From positions 14,327 through 78,326 of the forward strand of contig NZ_CALCDX010000152.1 of the NCBI RefSeq assembly GCF_937900395.1: a DNA stretch of 64,000 nt. The letters run 5' to 3'. The notes under the pieces are model-generated. The model did no database searches and was not told the DNA's origin. It saw only the letters and a program-made list of their open reading frames with translations. Position 1 is the stretch's first letter, and every line of letters starts with the position of its first letter. Source of the DNA: an uncultured Caulobacter sp. (GTDB lineage Bacteria; Pseudomonadota; Alphaproteobacteria; Caulobacterales; Caulobacteraceae). Made by a program: the position numbers and the translations under genes. This document shows, one piece after another, positions 53,967-63,172 of the stretch.

Positions 53967-55262
53967 TCAGGCGCCCCGCCTATACCGCTCCACACCCGCC
54001 AAATACGTCCGCGCCACAACCCGATCGTCCCCCAGCACGGTCAGGGCGAAGAGCTTGTCCTCCAGCGTCACCGCCGCCGCCAGCCGACGCGCGATCAGCG
54101 GCGTCGCCGCCAAGTCCAGCACCAGGAAATCCGCCTCCTTGCCGGGCGCGAGGTTGCCGATCTTGTCGCCCAGATCCAGCGCCCGCGCCCCGCCCAGCGT
54201 GCCAAGATAAAAAGCGTGGAACGGATCCAGCGCGTCGCCGCGCAGCTGGCCGACCTTGTAGGCCTCGCCCAGGGTGTGGAGGATCGAGAAGGTCGTGCCG
54301 GCGCCCACGTCCGTGCCCATGCCGACCTTCACGCCGTGGGCGCAGGCGTCCTTCAGCGGGAAGAGACCCGAGCCCAGGAACAGGTTCGAGGTCGGGCAGA
54401 ACGCCGCCGCCCCGCCCTTGGCGGCCAGCCGCTGGAAGGCGTCACCGTGCAGGTGGACGCAGTGGGCGAAGACCGAGCGCTCCCGCAACAGGCCGAAGCG
54501 GTCGTAGACGTCGAGATAGTCCCTGGCCGCCGGAAACAGCCGCGCCGTCTCCGCGATCTCGTGCGGGTTCTCCGACAGATGGGTCTGCATCCAGACGCCG
54601 GGATGAGCGGCCAGCACCTCGCCGGCCATCGCCAACTGTTCGTCGCTGCAGCTGATCGCGAAGCGCGGCGTCACCGCGTAGCCGAGACGCCCCTTGCCGT
54701 GCCAGTCGGCGATCAGCGCCTCCATGTCGGCGCGGCTGCTCTCGACGGTGTCGGTCAGCCCCTCGGGCGCGTTGCGATCCATCAGCGTCTTGCCGGCGAT
54801 CAGCCGCATGTCGCGCGCAAGGGCCTCGGCGAACAGGGCCTCGACCGAGACCTTGTGCACCGAGCCGAAGACCAGGGCCGTGGTCGTGCCGTTGCGCAGC
54901 AACTCGTCGAGGAAGAAGGTCGCCGTCTCGGCGGCATGGTCGGCGTCGGCGAACCGCGCCTCGCACGGGAAGGTGTGCTGCTCCAGCCAGTCCAGCAGTT
55001 GCGCCCCATGAGCGGCGATCACGTCGACTTGCGGGAAGTGGATGTGCGTGTCGACGAAGCCCGGCGTGATCAGGTAGCCGGTCAGGTCCTCGACCGGGGT
55101 ATCGCCCAGGCGCGGGGCGAGGTCGGCATAGGCGCCGCAGGCGGCCACGCGGCCGTCCTCGACCAGCAGCAGGCCGTCTTCGTGGAAGGCGACCGCCTCC
55201 GCGCGCGAGGTCTGGGTCGGGTCGTCCAGCAGGTGGAGGATCGACCCTCGATAGGCTTTCAC
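53967..55262 (-). CDS. guaD: guanine deaminase GuaD
   Basis: 431 aa zinc amidohydrolase that turns guanine into xanthine. Metal residues are in GFVDTHIHFPQVDV, the late QTHLSENPHEI and GMGTDVGAGTTFS; guanine contacts PRFAISCSDEQL are also typical of GuaD. Last gene in uraH-xdhA-xdhB-xdhC-guaD; overlaps xdhC by 4 nt. Confidence 0.94.
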   Translation of the reverse strand: MKAYRGSILHLLDDPTQTSRAEAVAFHEDGLLLVEDGRVAACGAYADLAPRLGDTPVEDLTGYLITPGFVDTHIHFPQVDVIAAHGAQLLDWLEQHTFPCEARFADADHAAETATFFLDELLRNGTTTALVFGSVHKVSVEALFAEALARDMRLIAGKTLMDRNAPEGLTDTVESSRADMEALIADWHGKGRLGYAVTPRFAISCSDEQLAMAGEVLAAHPGVWMQTHLSENPHEIAETARLFPAARDYLDVYDRFGLLRERSVFAHCVHLHGDAFQRLAAKGGAAAFCPTSNLFLGSGLFPLKDACAHGVKVGMGTDVGAGTTFSILHTLGEAYKVGQLRGDALDPFHAFYLGTLGGARALDLGDKIGNLAPGKEADFLVLDLAATPLIARRLAAAVTLEDKLFALTVLGDDRVVARTYLAGVERYRRGA

Positions 55263-56266
55263 GTCGTCGAACTCTCGTCGTTGCGCACGCGCGCGGCTTC
55301 CTGGCGCATCAGGAGGTCGGCGGCCACCGAGACCGCGATCACCTCCGGCGCCTTGCTCTTCAGGCCTGGCAGGCCGATCGGACAGGTCAGGCGGGTCAGC
55401 ACGGCTTCGGAGAAGCCATCATCGCGCAGCCGGCTCATGAACCGGGCGCGCTTGGTCTTCGAGCCGATCACCCCGAAATAGCCAAAGCCCCCGCCGGCCA
55501 GCCCGGCCGACACCAGGGCATAGTCCAGGGCGTGATCGTGGGTCAGCACAAGACCATAGGCGTCGGGCGCCGCGCCCATCGCCTTGGCGGCCATCTCGGC
55601 CGGCTCCAGCACCGTGACGCCGGGGATCTCGGCGGTCTCGGGGCGGCTGTCGTACCAGAACAGGCGGAACGGCAGCGGCTCGAAGGCGCGGGCGATCGCC
55701 TGGCCGACATGGCCAGCGCCGAACAGCAGCAACGGCGGTCGCGGCGCGTCGGCCCGCTCGACCAGCTCGTCGCCCAGTTCCGGCCGCGCCCCGCGCGCGC
55801 TGGCCGGCGCGCCGGCCAGGGTCACGGCGGGCGCCTCGTCCCGCGTCGCCAGGATCGGCGCGATGGTCTTGCCCAGGGCGCCGGGGTCGAAGCGCGTGCG
55901 GACCTCGAACGGCTGGGCCGCGTCCATGCGCCGGGCGGCCTCGGTCAGCCAGTCGCGGCTGTTGCCGTCAAGGCGCTCCAGGAACAGGCGCACCCGGCCG
56001 CCGCAGCACTGGGCCAGCAGCGGCCCCAGCGGATAATCCTGGATCGCGAAATGCGCCTGGCTCCCATCCAGCATCCGCCGCGCCTGGTCGGCCACCCGGT
56101 ATTCCAGATTGCCGCCGCCGATGGTGCCGGCCTGGCCGCCCCGCCAGACGACCATCTTGGTCCCCGCCTCGCGCGGGGCCGAACCTTCTGTGGCGAGCAC
56201 GGTGACCAGCGCGGCCTCGTCATGGGCGTCGAGGCGGGCAAGCGCGGCGCGGGCCCAGTTACGCAT
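55259..56266 (-). CDS. xdhC: xanthine dehydrogenase accessory protein XdhC
   Basis: 335 aa. The N-terminal XdhC/CoxI domain has VLATEGSAPREAGTKMVV and TIGGGNLEYRVADQA; the C-terminal Rossmann domain has LLLFGAGHVGQAIARAF and GVIGSKTKRARF. XdhC loads the sulfurated molybdenum cofactor onto XdhB. It is followed by guaD with a 4-nt overlap, but a 62-nt gap with a palindrome separates it from xdhB. Confidence 0.93.
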   Translation of the reverse strand: MRNWARAALARLDAHDEAALVTVLATEGSAPREAGTKMVVWRGGQAGTIGGGNLEYRVADQARRMLDGSQAHFAIQDYPLGPLLAQCCGGRVRLFLERLDGNSRDWLTEAARRMDAAQPFEVRTRFDPGALGKTIAPILATRDEAPAVTLAGAPASARGARPELGDELVERADAPRPPLLLFGAGHVGQAIARAFEPLPFRLFWYDSRPETAEIPGVTVLEPAEMAAKAMGAAPDAYGLVLTHDHALDYALVSAGLAGGGFGYFGVIGSKTKRARFMSRLRDDGFSEAVLTRLTCPIGLPGLKSKAPEVIAVSVAADLLMRQEAARVRNDESSTT

Positions 56267-56290
56267 CGGCGCGCCTCCCTAGAAGCCGAT

Positions 56291-56312
56291 CTCCCCGGCG
56301 AATGCCGGGGAG
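56291..56312. repeat. single hairpin copy of the murF-type palindromic element
   Basis: CTCCCCGGC-GAAT-GCCGGGGAG has 9-bp perfect arms and carries the same core (CCCCGGCGAATGCCGGGG) as the elements at 3246 and 9968. It is inside the xdh operon between xdhB and xdhC, where it could reduce or stabilise downstream message. Confidence 0.85.
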
Positions 56313-56328
56313 GTCGGAGAAAATGAGC

Positions 56329-58665
56329 TTACGCATCACGCGCCCGCCTCCGCACATCCTCGCACGCCATCAGGATCGCCTCGGGCGTCGCCGGCGCGCT
56401 CAGGCCCGGGAAGTGCTTGTAGTCGCCAACGCTGGCCACCGCGTGGCTGATGGCGCTGTGAACCGAGATCGCCAGCATGAACGGCGGCTCGCCGACGGCC
56501 TTGGAGCGATGCACCGTGGCCTCGACATTGCGGCCGGCCTTCCACAGGCGGACGTCGAGATGCGCCGGACGGTCGCCGCAGGTCGGGATCTTGTAGGTCG
56601 AGGGCGCGTGGGTGCGGAGGCGCCCTTGCGCGTCGTAGACCAGCTCCTCGGTCGTCAGCCACCCCATGCCCTGGATGAAGCCCCCTTCGATCTGGCCCAG
56701 GTCTATAGCCGGATTCAGCGACTTGCCGACGTCGTGCAGGATATCGGCGCGGGTGACCTTCATCTCGCCAGTCAGGGTGTCGATCAGCACCTCGCTGCAG
56801 GCCGCGCCATAGGCGAAGTAGTAGAATGGCCGGCCGGTATGGGTGGCGCGATCGTAGTGGATCTTCGGCGTGGCGTAGAAGCCGGTCGCCGACAGCGACA
56901 CCCGCGCCAGATGGGCCTGGCGAGCAAACCAGCCGAACGTGAACGTCTCATCGCCTACCCGCACGCCGTCCGGCGTGAAGGCGACCGCGTCCGGCGCGAC
57001 GCCCCACTTGGCGGCGGCGAAGTCCACCAGCCGGGCCTTGATCGTCTCGGCCGCGTTCAGGGCCGCCATGCCGTTCAGGTCCGCGCCCGACGAAGCCGCG
57101 GTGGCTGAGGTGTTGGGCACCTTGTCCGTGACCGTCGAAGTGATCTTCACCCGCGACACGTCGACCTGGAACGCCTGGGCGACGATCTGGGCGACCTTGA
57201 TGTTCAGCCCCTGCCCCATCTCGGTCCCGCCGTGGTTCAGCATGATCGAGCCGTCGGCGTAGAGGTGCAACAGCGCCCCGGCCTGGTTCAAGTGGGTGGT
57301 CGTGAACGAGATGCCGAACTTCACCGGCGTCAGGGCGATGCCCTTCTTCAGCACGGGGCTGGCCTGGTTGAACGCCTCGATCTCGCGGCGTCGGGCCTCG
57401 TAGTCGCAGGACGCGGCCAGCTCGTCGATCAGCTGCGGCGCGACATTGTCCTCGACCACCTGGTGGTAGGGCGTCAGGTTGCGTCCTTCGCCGCCATAGA
57501 GGTTGCGACGGCGCACCTCCAGCGGATCGAGACCGACCTCGGCGGCGACCGCGTCCATGACCCGCTCGATCGCCAGCATGCCCTGCGGGCCGCCGAAGCC
57601 CCGGAAAGCGGTGTTCGACACCGTGTGGGTCTTGAACCGGTGCGATACGATCTCGACCGCCGGCAGGTAGTAGGTGTTGTCGGCGTGGAACATCGCCCGG
57701 TCGTTGATCGCCATCGAGAGGTCGGTCGTCGCCCCGCAGCGCGAGGCCAGCTCCAGCGCAAGGCCCGTCAGCCGACCCTCGTCGTCGAAGCCGACGTCGT
57801 AGGCGACCTCGAAGTCATGCCGCTTGCCGGTCATGACCATGTCCTCGTCGCGGTCGGGCCGGCACTTGGCCGGTCGGCCGGTCTTGACCGCGACCAGGGC
57901 GGCGGCGGCGGCGAACAGCGAGGCTTGCGTCTCTTTGCCGCCGAAGCCCCCGCCCATGCGGCGCACCTCGACCGTGACCGCCGTATGGGGCCGGTCGAGC
58001 ACGCGGGCGATCAAGTGCTGCACCTCGCTGGGGTGCTGGGTCGAGGACCAGATGTGGACGTCGCCGCCCTCGCGCGGCGTGGCCAGGGCGACCTGCCCCT
58101 CGAGATAGAAGTGGTCCTGGCCGCCCATCGAGAACCGGCCCCGCACGCGGCGCGGCGAAGCCTCTAGCGCCGCGTGGGCGTCGCCGCGCGCCATGCGCTG
58201 ACTGGCCTCGATCTTCAGGTCCATCTCTCTCGCGGCGGCGATGTCGATCGCGGCGGGCAGGTCCTCGTACTCGACCACGGCCTTGGCCGCGGCGGCGCGG
58301 GCGGCCGCGATCGAGGTCGCGGCGACGGCGAACAGGCTCTGGCCCACGTGGAGAACCTCGCCATCCGCGAACAGCCGGTCGTCGTGGATCACCGGACTGA
58401 CGTCGTTCTCGCCCGGAATGTCCTGCGCGCTCAGCACCAGCACGACGCCCGGCGAGGCCCGCACGGCCGACAGGTCCAGCTTGACGATCTTGGCGTGAGC
58501 CCGCGCGCTCATGCCCAGATGCACATGCAGCAGGCCCGGCGGCTCGGGCAGGTCGTCGATATAGATCGCCGAACCGGCCACATGACGCTCGGCGCTGTCG
58601 TGCGGCAGGGCGACGTGGACGCCGCGCGGCGCGGTGATCGAAGGGGCGACGCCGGAGTCAGCCAT
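56329..58665 (-). CDS. xdhB: xanthine dehydrogenase molybdenum-binding subunit XdhB
   Basis: 778 aa. Molybdopterin-binding signatures: RRMGGGFGGKETQ, NTAFRGFGGPQG, GGTEMGQGLNIKV and the catalytic-glutamate region SKAVGEPPFML. With XdhA it oxidises hypoxanthine to xanthine and xanthine to urate. Normal length for a split bacterial XdhB. Overlaps xdhA by 8 nt. Confidence 0.95.
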   Translation of the reverse strand: MADSGVAPSITAPRGVHVALPHDSAERHVAGSAIYIDDLPEPPGLLHVHLGMSARAHAKIVKLDLSAVRASPGVVLVLSAQDIPGENDVSPVIHDDRLFADGEVLHVGQSLFAVAATSIAAARAAAAKAVVEYEDLPAAIDIAAAREMDLKIEASQRMARGDAHAALEASPRRVRGRFSMGGQDHFYLEGQVALATPREGGDVHIWSSTQHPSEVQHLIARVLDRPHTAVTVEVRRMGGGFGGKETQASLFAAAAALVAVKTGRPAKCRPDRDEDMVMTGKRHDFEVAYDVGFDDEGRLTGLALELASRCGATTDLSMAINDRAMFHADNTYYLPAVEIVSHRFKTHTVSNTAFRGFGGPQGMLAIERVMDAVAAEVGLDPLEVRRRNLYGGEGRNLTPYHQVVEDNVAPQLIDELAASCDYEARRREIEAFNQASPVLKKGIALTPVKFGISFTTTHLNQAGALLHLYADGSIMLNHGGTEMGQGLNIKVAQIVAQAFQVDVSRVKITSTVTDKVPNTSATAASSGADLNGMAALNAAETIKARLVDFAAAKWGVAPDAVAFTPDGVRVGDETFTFGWFARQAHLARVSLSATGFYATPKIHYDRATHTGRPFYYFAYGAACSEVLIDTLTGEMKVTRADILHDVGKSLNPAIDLGQIEGGFIQGMGWLTTEELVYDAQGRLRTHAPSTYKIPTCGDRPAHLDVRLWKAGRNVEATVHRSKAVGEPPFMLAISVHSAISHAVASVGDYKHFPGLSAPATPEAILMACEDVRRRARDA

Positions 58666-60112
58666 GGGCGCTCTCCGGCGTGACGCGGGTTTCGATGTCC
58701 GGCGAAACGCTCTCCAGGAACACCTTGCGCAGCATGTTCCGGGCGGCCAGGGCGCGATAGGCGGCCGAAGCGCGCATGTCGCTCATCGGGGCGTAGTCGG
58801 TGTCGAGCGCGGCCATCGCCGCCTCGATCGTCGCCGCGCTCCAGGGCTGGCCGATCAGCGCCGTTTCGCAGGCCACTGCGCGCTTCGGCGTCCCGGCCAT
58901 ACCGCCGAACGCGATGCGAGCCGCCGTCACGACATCGCCCTCGACCGCGATCGAGAACGCCCCGCAGACGGCCGAGATGTCCTGGTCGAAGCGCTTGGAC
59001 AGCTTGAAGACCTTGAAGATCCGCCCTTCCGCCAGCTTCGGCACGACGACCGCCTCGACGAACTCGCCGGGCCGCCGATCCTGCCTGCCGTAGTCGATGA
59101 AGAAGGCCTCCAGAGGCAGCTCGCGCCGCTCGGCGCCGCGTCTCAGCACCAGGGTCGCACCCGCCGCGATCAGGGCCGGCGGCATGTCGCCGATCGGCGA
59201 GCCGTTGGCGATGTTGCCGCCGATCGTCCCGCTGTTGCGCACCTGGGTCGAGCCCAGCCGGCGCATCATCGCGCCCAGGTCCGGACAGAGCCGGGCCAAG
59301 ACGTCGATCGCGTCGACATAGCGAACGCCCGCGCCGATCCGCACGGCTTCCGGCGTCTCCTCGATCGCCTTGAGCTCGGCCACCTCCGTCACGCTGATCA
59401 GGGTCGGCAGCGGCCGCCGCTGCTTGGTGACCCACAGGCCGACGTCGGTCGCGCCGGCCACGATCGTCGCATCCGGATGTTCGAGATAGGCCCGCGCCAG
59501 CTCGTCCACCGTACGCGGCGAGAGCCAGGTCCGCGTCACACCGTAAATCTCGTCCTCGAAGCTCAGCGCCAACATGGTCTCGTCGCGCACGGCCGACAGA
59601 TCGACCGTCGGCGCGGCTTCGGACGCGACGCTCTTGGCGACCTCGATGATCGGGCCGTAGCCGGTGCAGCGGCACAGGTTCCCGGCCAGCACCTCGCCGA
59701 CTGGCGCGTCCGCGCCCTTGGCCCCGACCGCGCGGCCGTACAGCGACATGATGATGCCCGGCGTGCAGAAGCCGCATTGCGAGCCGTGCTTCTCGACCAT
59801 CGCCTGTTGAACGGGATGCAGCGCTCCGTCCCCGCTTCCTTTTGGGGCGAGGCTCTCGACCGTCATCAGCGCCTTGCCGTGCAGCATGGGCAGGAACTGG
59901 ATGCAGGCGTTGACCGCCCGCCAGGCCACGGTTTCGCCTTCCCCCTCCCCGACCAGGACGGTGCACGAGCCGCAGTCGCCCTCGGCGCAGCCCTCCTTGG
60001 TCCCGGTGCGGCGCAAGGGGCCGCGCAGGTGTTCCAGCAGGGTGGTGGTGGGATTGGCCCCACGCACCTCCTGGACCTCGCCATCCAGCAGAAAGCGGAT
60101 CACCTCGCCCAT
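58658..60112 (-). CDS. xdhA: xanthine dehydrogenase iron-sulfur/FAD subunit XdhA
   Basis: 484 aa. Two [2Fe-2S] clusters: the plant-type ligands CAEGDCGSC plus a later C, and CGFCTPG with CRCTGY. The FAD domain (from about 180) has ATDVGLWVTKQ and GGNIANGSPIGD. The start at 60112 (MGEVIRFLLDG) overlaps the uraH stop by one base; a longer frame through uraH is a shadow. Works with XdhB and XdhC. Confidence 0.95.
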   Translation of the reverse strand: MGEVIRFLLDGEVQEVRGANPTTTLLEHLRGPLRRTGTKEGCAEGDCGSCTVLVGEGEGETVAWRAVNACIQFLPMLHGKALMTVESLAPKGSGDGALHPVQQAMVEKHGSQCGFCTPGIIMSLYGRAVGAKGADAPVGEVLAGNLCRCTGYGPIIEVAKSVASEAAPTVDLSAVRDETMLALSFEDEIYGVTRTWLSPRTVDELARAYLEHPDATIVAGATDVGLWVTKQRRPLPTLISVTEVAELKAIEETPEAVRIGAGVRYVDAIDVLARLCPDLGAMMRRLGSTQVRNSGTIGGNIANGSPIGDMPPALIAAGATLVLRRGAERRELPLEAFFIDYGRQDRRPGEFVEAVVVPKLAEGRIFKVFKLSKRFDQDISAVCGAFSIAVEGDVVTAARIAFGGMAGTPKRAVACETALIGQPWSAATIEAAMAALDTDYAPMSDMRASAAYRALAARNMLRKVFLESVSPDIETRVTPESAHG

Positions 60113-60459
60113 CAGCTGCCCCGGTAGGTGGAATAGCCGTAGGGCGAGACCAGCAGCGGCACGTGCCAGTGCTGCTGGGTGTTCGACACGGCGAAGTCGA
60201 TCACCACCACGTTCAGGAACGGCGGATCGGTGATCGGCAGGCCGGAGGCCTTGAAGTGATCCCCGATCACGAATTCCAGACGGTAGCCGCCGACCGCCAG
60301 ATCCTCGCCGGCGATCAGACGCGCGCGGCCATCGGCGTCCGTGCGTTGCTCCGTGACCGGGACGAGGTTGGCGCCGTCGCGACGCGACACGCGCACCACG
60401 ACCCCGGCCGCCGGCTTGCCGGACGCCTGGTCGAGGATGTGTGTCGTCAATCCGCTCAT
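60112..60459 (-). CDS. uraH: 5-hydroxyisourate hydrolase UraH
   Basis: 115 aa transthyretin-like enzyme that opens hydroxyisourate, the PuuD product, to OHCU. The N-terminal LTTHILDQASGKPA and the C-terminal YRGS motif are diagnostic; the HWHVPLLVSPYGYSTYRG block contributes active-site His. First gene of the uraH-xdhA-xdhB-xdhC-guaD operon. Upstream, about 130 nt away, lies the operator candidate at 60589. Confidence 0.95.
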   Translation of the reverse strand: MSGLTTHILDQASGKPAAGVVVRVSRRDGANLVPVTEQRTDADGRARLIAGEDLAVGGYRLEFVIGDHFKASGLPITDPPFLNVVVIDFAVSNTQQHWHVPLLVSPYGYSTYRGS

Positions 60460-60588
60460 GCCTATCCCTCCGTACCCGGCGAATGGTCCGCCCCGGCGAC
60501 CACCCTGTCCAGCGATCAGCGCGCCCGCCGCGCGCTGGCCGCGACAACGCCAGGAAAGGCGGCGCGCGGCGCCCGTGTCGGAGGCAAT

Positions 60589-60608
60589 ATATAATAGATT
60601 TATTACTT
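60589..60608 (-). promoter_or_regulatory. purine-regulon operator candidate, site 4 (uraH-xdh-guaD)
   Basis: On the minus strand AAGTAA-TAAATCTA-TTATAT: a full first half and a partly matching second half. It also shares AAGTAA-N4-TCTATTA with the formamidase site. It is in the 315-nt gap 60460-60774 between divergent uraH and maeB, in a locally A/T-rich stretch. Confidence 0.5.
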
Positions 60609-60718
60609 ACGAGAGCCCTCTCGCGCGGCGATATATGTTACCGGTATCACAAATGACGACGTTCACTGGGCGCTTAGGGTTGGAAAAGCCGCCCATCCCC
60701 GGTAGCTAGACGGGTGAC

Positions 60719-60752
60719 GGCCCGCGACCGAGACGGGCCGCGCGAAAACGCG
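60719..60752 (+). promoter_or_regulatory. leader hairpins before maeB
   Basis: GGCCCG...CGGGCC (60719-60739) and CGCG-AAAA-CGCG (60741-60752) fold in the leader, followed by AGAGGAAG, a strong ribosome site, 7 nt before the ATG. Meaning unclear; perhaps only leader structure. Confidence 0.35.
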
Positions 60753-60774
60753 CAGAGCTTCTAGAGGAAGACCA

Positions 60775-63063
60775 ATGGACGAGGATTTCCGCAAGGCGGC
60801 GTTGGACTATCACCGCCTCCCGCGGCCCGGAAAGCTGGCGATCGAAGCCACCAAGCGGATGGCCACCCAGCGCGACCTCGCCCTCGCCTATTCGCCCGGC
60901 GTCGCCGCGCCCTGCCTGGCGATCGCCGACAACCCCGACACCGCCCGCGACTACACCGCGCGCGGCAACCTGGTCGCGGTGATCTCGAACGGGACCGCGG
61001 TGCTGGGGCTCGGCGATATCGGCCCCTTGGCCTCCAAGCCGGTGATGGAAGGCAAGGCCGTCCTGTTCAAGAAATTCGCCGGCATCGACGTCTTCGACAT
61101 CGAGGTCGACGCCCACGATCCCGACCGCTTCATCGAGGTGGTCGCGGCGCTGGAGCCGACCTTCGGCGGCGTGAACCTGGAAGACATCAAGGCCCCCGAG
61201 TGCTTCATCATCGAGCGCAGGCTGCGCGAGCGGATGAACATCCCGGTCTTCCACGACGACCAGCACGGCACCGCGATCGTCTGCGCCGCGGCCGTCCGCA
61301 ACGCCCTGCTCGTTCAGGGCAAGACCCTGAAGGACGTCAAGCTGGTGACCTCGGGCGCCGGCGCGGCCGCGCTCGCCTGCGTCGACCTGCTGGTCTCGAT
61401 GGGGCTGCCGGTCGAGAACGTCACCCTGACCGACATCAAGGGCGTCGTGCACGCCGGCCGCGAGCCGGACATGCCCGAGAACATGGCGCGCTACGCCCGC
61501 CAGACCGACGCCCGCACCCTGCCCGAGGTTCTGCCGGACGCTGACATCTTCCTGGGCCTTTCGGCCCCGCGCGTCTTCAAGCCGGAATGGCTGCCGCTGC
61601 TGGCGCCGAACCCGCTGATCCTGGCCATGGCCAATCCCGAGCCGGAGATCCTGCCCGAGCTGGTCCAGGCCTCGCGCCCCGACGCCATCATGGCGACCGG
61701 CCGCAGCGACTACGCCAACCAGGTCAACAACGTCCTCTGCTTCCCGTTCATCTTCCGGGGCGCGCTGGACGTCGGCGCGTCCGAGATCAACGAGGCGATG
61801 AAGGTCGCCGCGGTCGAGGCGATCGCCGAGCTGGCCCGCGCCGAGGCCTCGGAGGTCGTCGCTTCGGCCTATGGCGGGACCGCGCCGGTGTTCGGCCCGC
61901 AGTACATCATCCCCAAGCCCTTCGACCCGCGCCTGATCCTGCAGATCGCGCCGGCCGTGGCCAAGGCGGCGATGGATAGCGGCGTCGCCACCCGGCCGAT
62001 CGCCGACTTCGACGCCTATCGCCAGGAGCTGGAGCTCTTCGTCTATCGCTCGGGGCAGCTGATGCGGCCGGTGTTCGAGCGGGCCCGCAAGGCGCCGGTC
62101 AAGGTCGCCTATGCCGAGGCCGAGGACGAGCGGGTGCTGCGCGCGGTCCAGACCGTCGTCGACGAGGGCCTGGCCTCCCCCGTGCTGGTCGGCCGCCGCG
62201 ACGTGATCAAGGCCAAGATTCAGGACCTGGGCCTGCGCCTCGACGTCGGCGGCGCGGTCGAGATCGTCGATCCGCAGGCCGACAAGGACCTGTTTGGTCC
62301 GCTGGTCGCCGACTACCAAAAGCTGGTCGGCCGGCGCGGCGTGCCGCCGACGGCGGCCGAGCGCCGCGTCCAGGGCCGTCGCACCGTGGCCGCCTCGATG
62401 CTGCTCGCCTCGGGCTATGTCGAAGCCGCCCTGGTCGGCGGCAGCGGCGACTGGTGGCAGCACCTGAAATACGCCCTGCCGATCATCCCCAAGCGGGACA
62501 ATGTCAGCCGCGTCTATGCGATGTCGTCGCTGATCCTGGACAACGGCACGCTGTTCTTCTGCGACACCCACGTCAATGTCGACCCGACCGCCGAGCAGAT
62601 CGCCGAGTGCGCCCAGCTGGCCGCCGAGGCCGTCCGCCGCTTTGGCCTGACGCCCAAGGCCGCCCTGCTCTCGCACTCGTCGTTCGGCGCCAGCAATTCG
62701 CCGACCGCCCGCAAGATGCGCGAGGCCCTGGCCATCCTGCGCGAGCATGCGCCGGAACTCGAGGTCGACGGCGAGATGCACGCCGACGCGGCGCTCAGCC
62801 AGCATCTGCGCGATCGCATGGTCGCCGACAGCCCGCTGAAGGGCTCGGCCAACCTGCTGGTCATGCCCACGCTGGATGCGGCCAATATCGGCCTGACGCT
62901 GCTGGGGGCGGCGACGGAATCGCTGCTGGTCGGCCCCCTGCTGCTCGGCATGGCCAAGCCGCTGCACGTGCTGATCCCCAGCGTCACCGCCCGCGGCATC
63001 GTCAACCTGACGGCCTTGGCCGTAAACCAGGCAGCCTCCGAAAGGGCCCAAACGCCCGCCTGA
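60775..63063 (+). CDS. maeB: NADP-dependent malic enzyme MaeB
   Basis: 762 aa, oxidatively decarboxylates malate to pyruvate. The malic domain (about 1-430) shows YSPGVAAPCLAIADNP, the metal/substrate block FHDDQHGTAIVCAAA, and SGAGAAALACVDLL for cofactor binding. The C-terminal half (about 440-762) is a phosphotransacetylase-like domain (LRAVQTVVDEG, SSFGASNSPTA, LVMPTLDAANI), normally regulatory in this large type. Length and order are those of MaeB. Divergent from the purine operon. Confidence 0.95.
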   Translation: MDEDFRKAALDYHRLPRPGKLAIEATKRMATQRDLALAYSPGVAAPCLAIADNPDTARDYTARGNLVAVISNGTAVLGLGDIGPLASKPVMEGKAVLFKKFAGIDVFDIEVDAHDPDRFIEVVAALEPTFGGVNLEDIKAPECFIIERRLRERMNIPVFHDDQHGTAIVCAAAVRNALLVQGKTLKDVKLVTSGAGAAALACVDLLVSMGLPVENVTLTDIKGVVHAGREPDMPENMARYARQTDARTLPEVLPDADIFLGLSAPRVFKPEWLPLLAPNPLILAMANPEPEILPELVQASRPDAIMATGRSDYANQVNNVLCFPFIFRGALDVGASEINEAMKVAAVEAIAELARAEASEVVASAYGGTAPVFGPQYIIPKPFDPRLILQIAPAVAKAAMDSGVATRPIADFDAYRQELELFVYRSGQLMRPVFERARKAPVKVAYAEAEDERVLRAVQTVVDEGLASPVLVGRRDVIKAKIQDLGLRLDVGGAVEIVDPQADKDLFGPLVADYQKLVGRRGVPPTAAERRVQGRRTVAASMLLASGYVEAALVGGSGDWWQHLKYALPIIPKRDNVSRVYAMSSLILDNGTLFFCDTHVNVDPTAEQIAECAQLAAEAVRRFGLTPKAALLSHSSFGASNSPTARKMREALAILREHAPELEVDGEMHADAALSQHLRDRMVADSPLKGSANLLVMPTLDAANIGLTLLGAATESLLVGPLLLGMAKPLHVLIPSVTARGIVNLTALAVNQAASERAQTPA

Positions 63064-63084
63064 GGGCTAGCCTGAAACGACAAA

Positions 63085-63162
63085 AGGCCCCGACCGACGC
63101 GTCAACGTCGGGCGGGGCCCTCGAAAGTCTCTGAAAAGGCCGTCCGTCCGGGCGGCCTTTTC
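63085..63162. terminator. two tandem terminator hairpins between maeB and the cold-shock gene
   Basis: AAAAGGCCCCG...CGGGGCC (63082-63119) on the minus strand ends in TTTTG. AAAAGGCCG...CGGCCTTTT (63134-63162) has T tracts on both sides, so it works for maeB and for the minus-strand gene. The loop of the first resembles that at 48289. Confidence 0.8.
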
Positions 63163-63172
63163 GCTTTGCGCC

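Noticed and set aside
41539..60459. Purine island as a transferred element
   Set aside because: GC content and gene style look like the flanks, operons are tight, and no mobility genes or flanking direct repeats are seen.
60706..63051. 781-codon minus-strand frame opposite maeB
   Set aside because: Antisense shadow of a conserved enzyme; no domain, no ribosome site.
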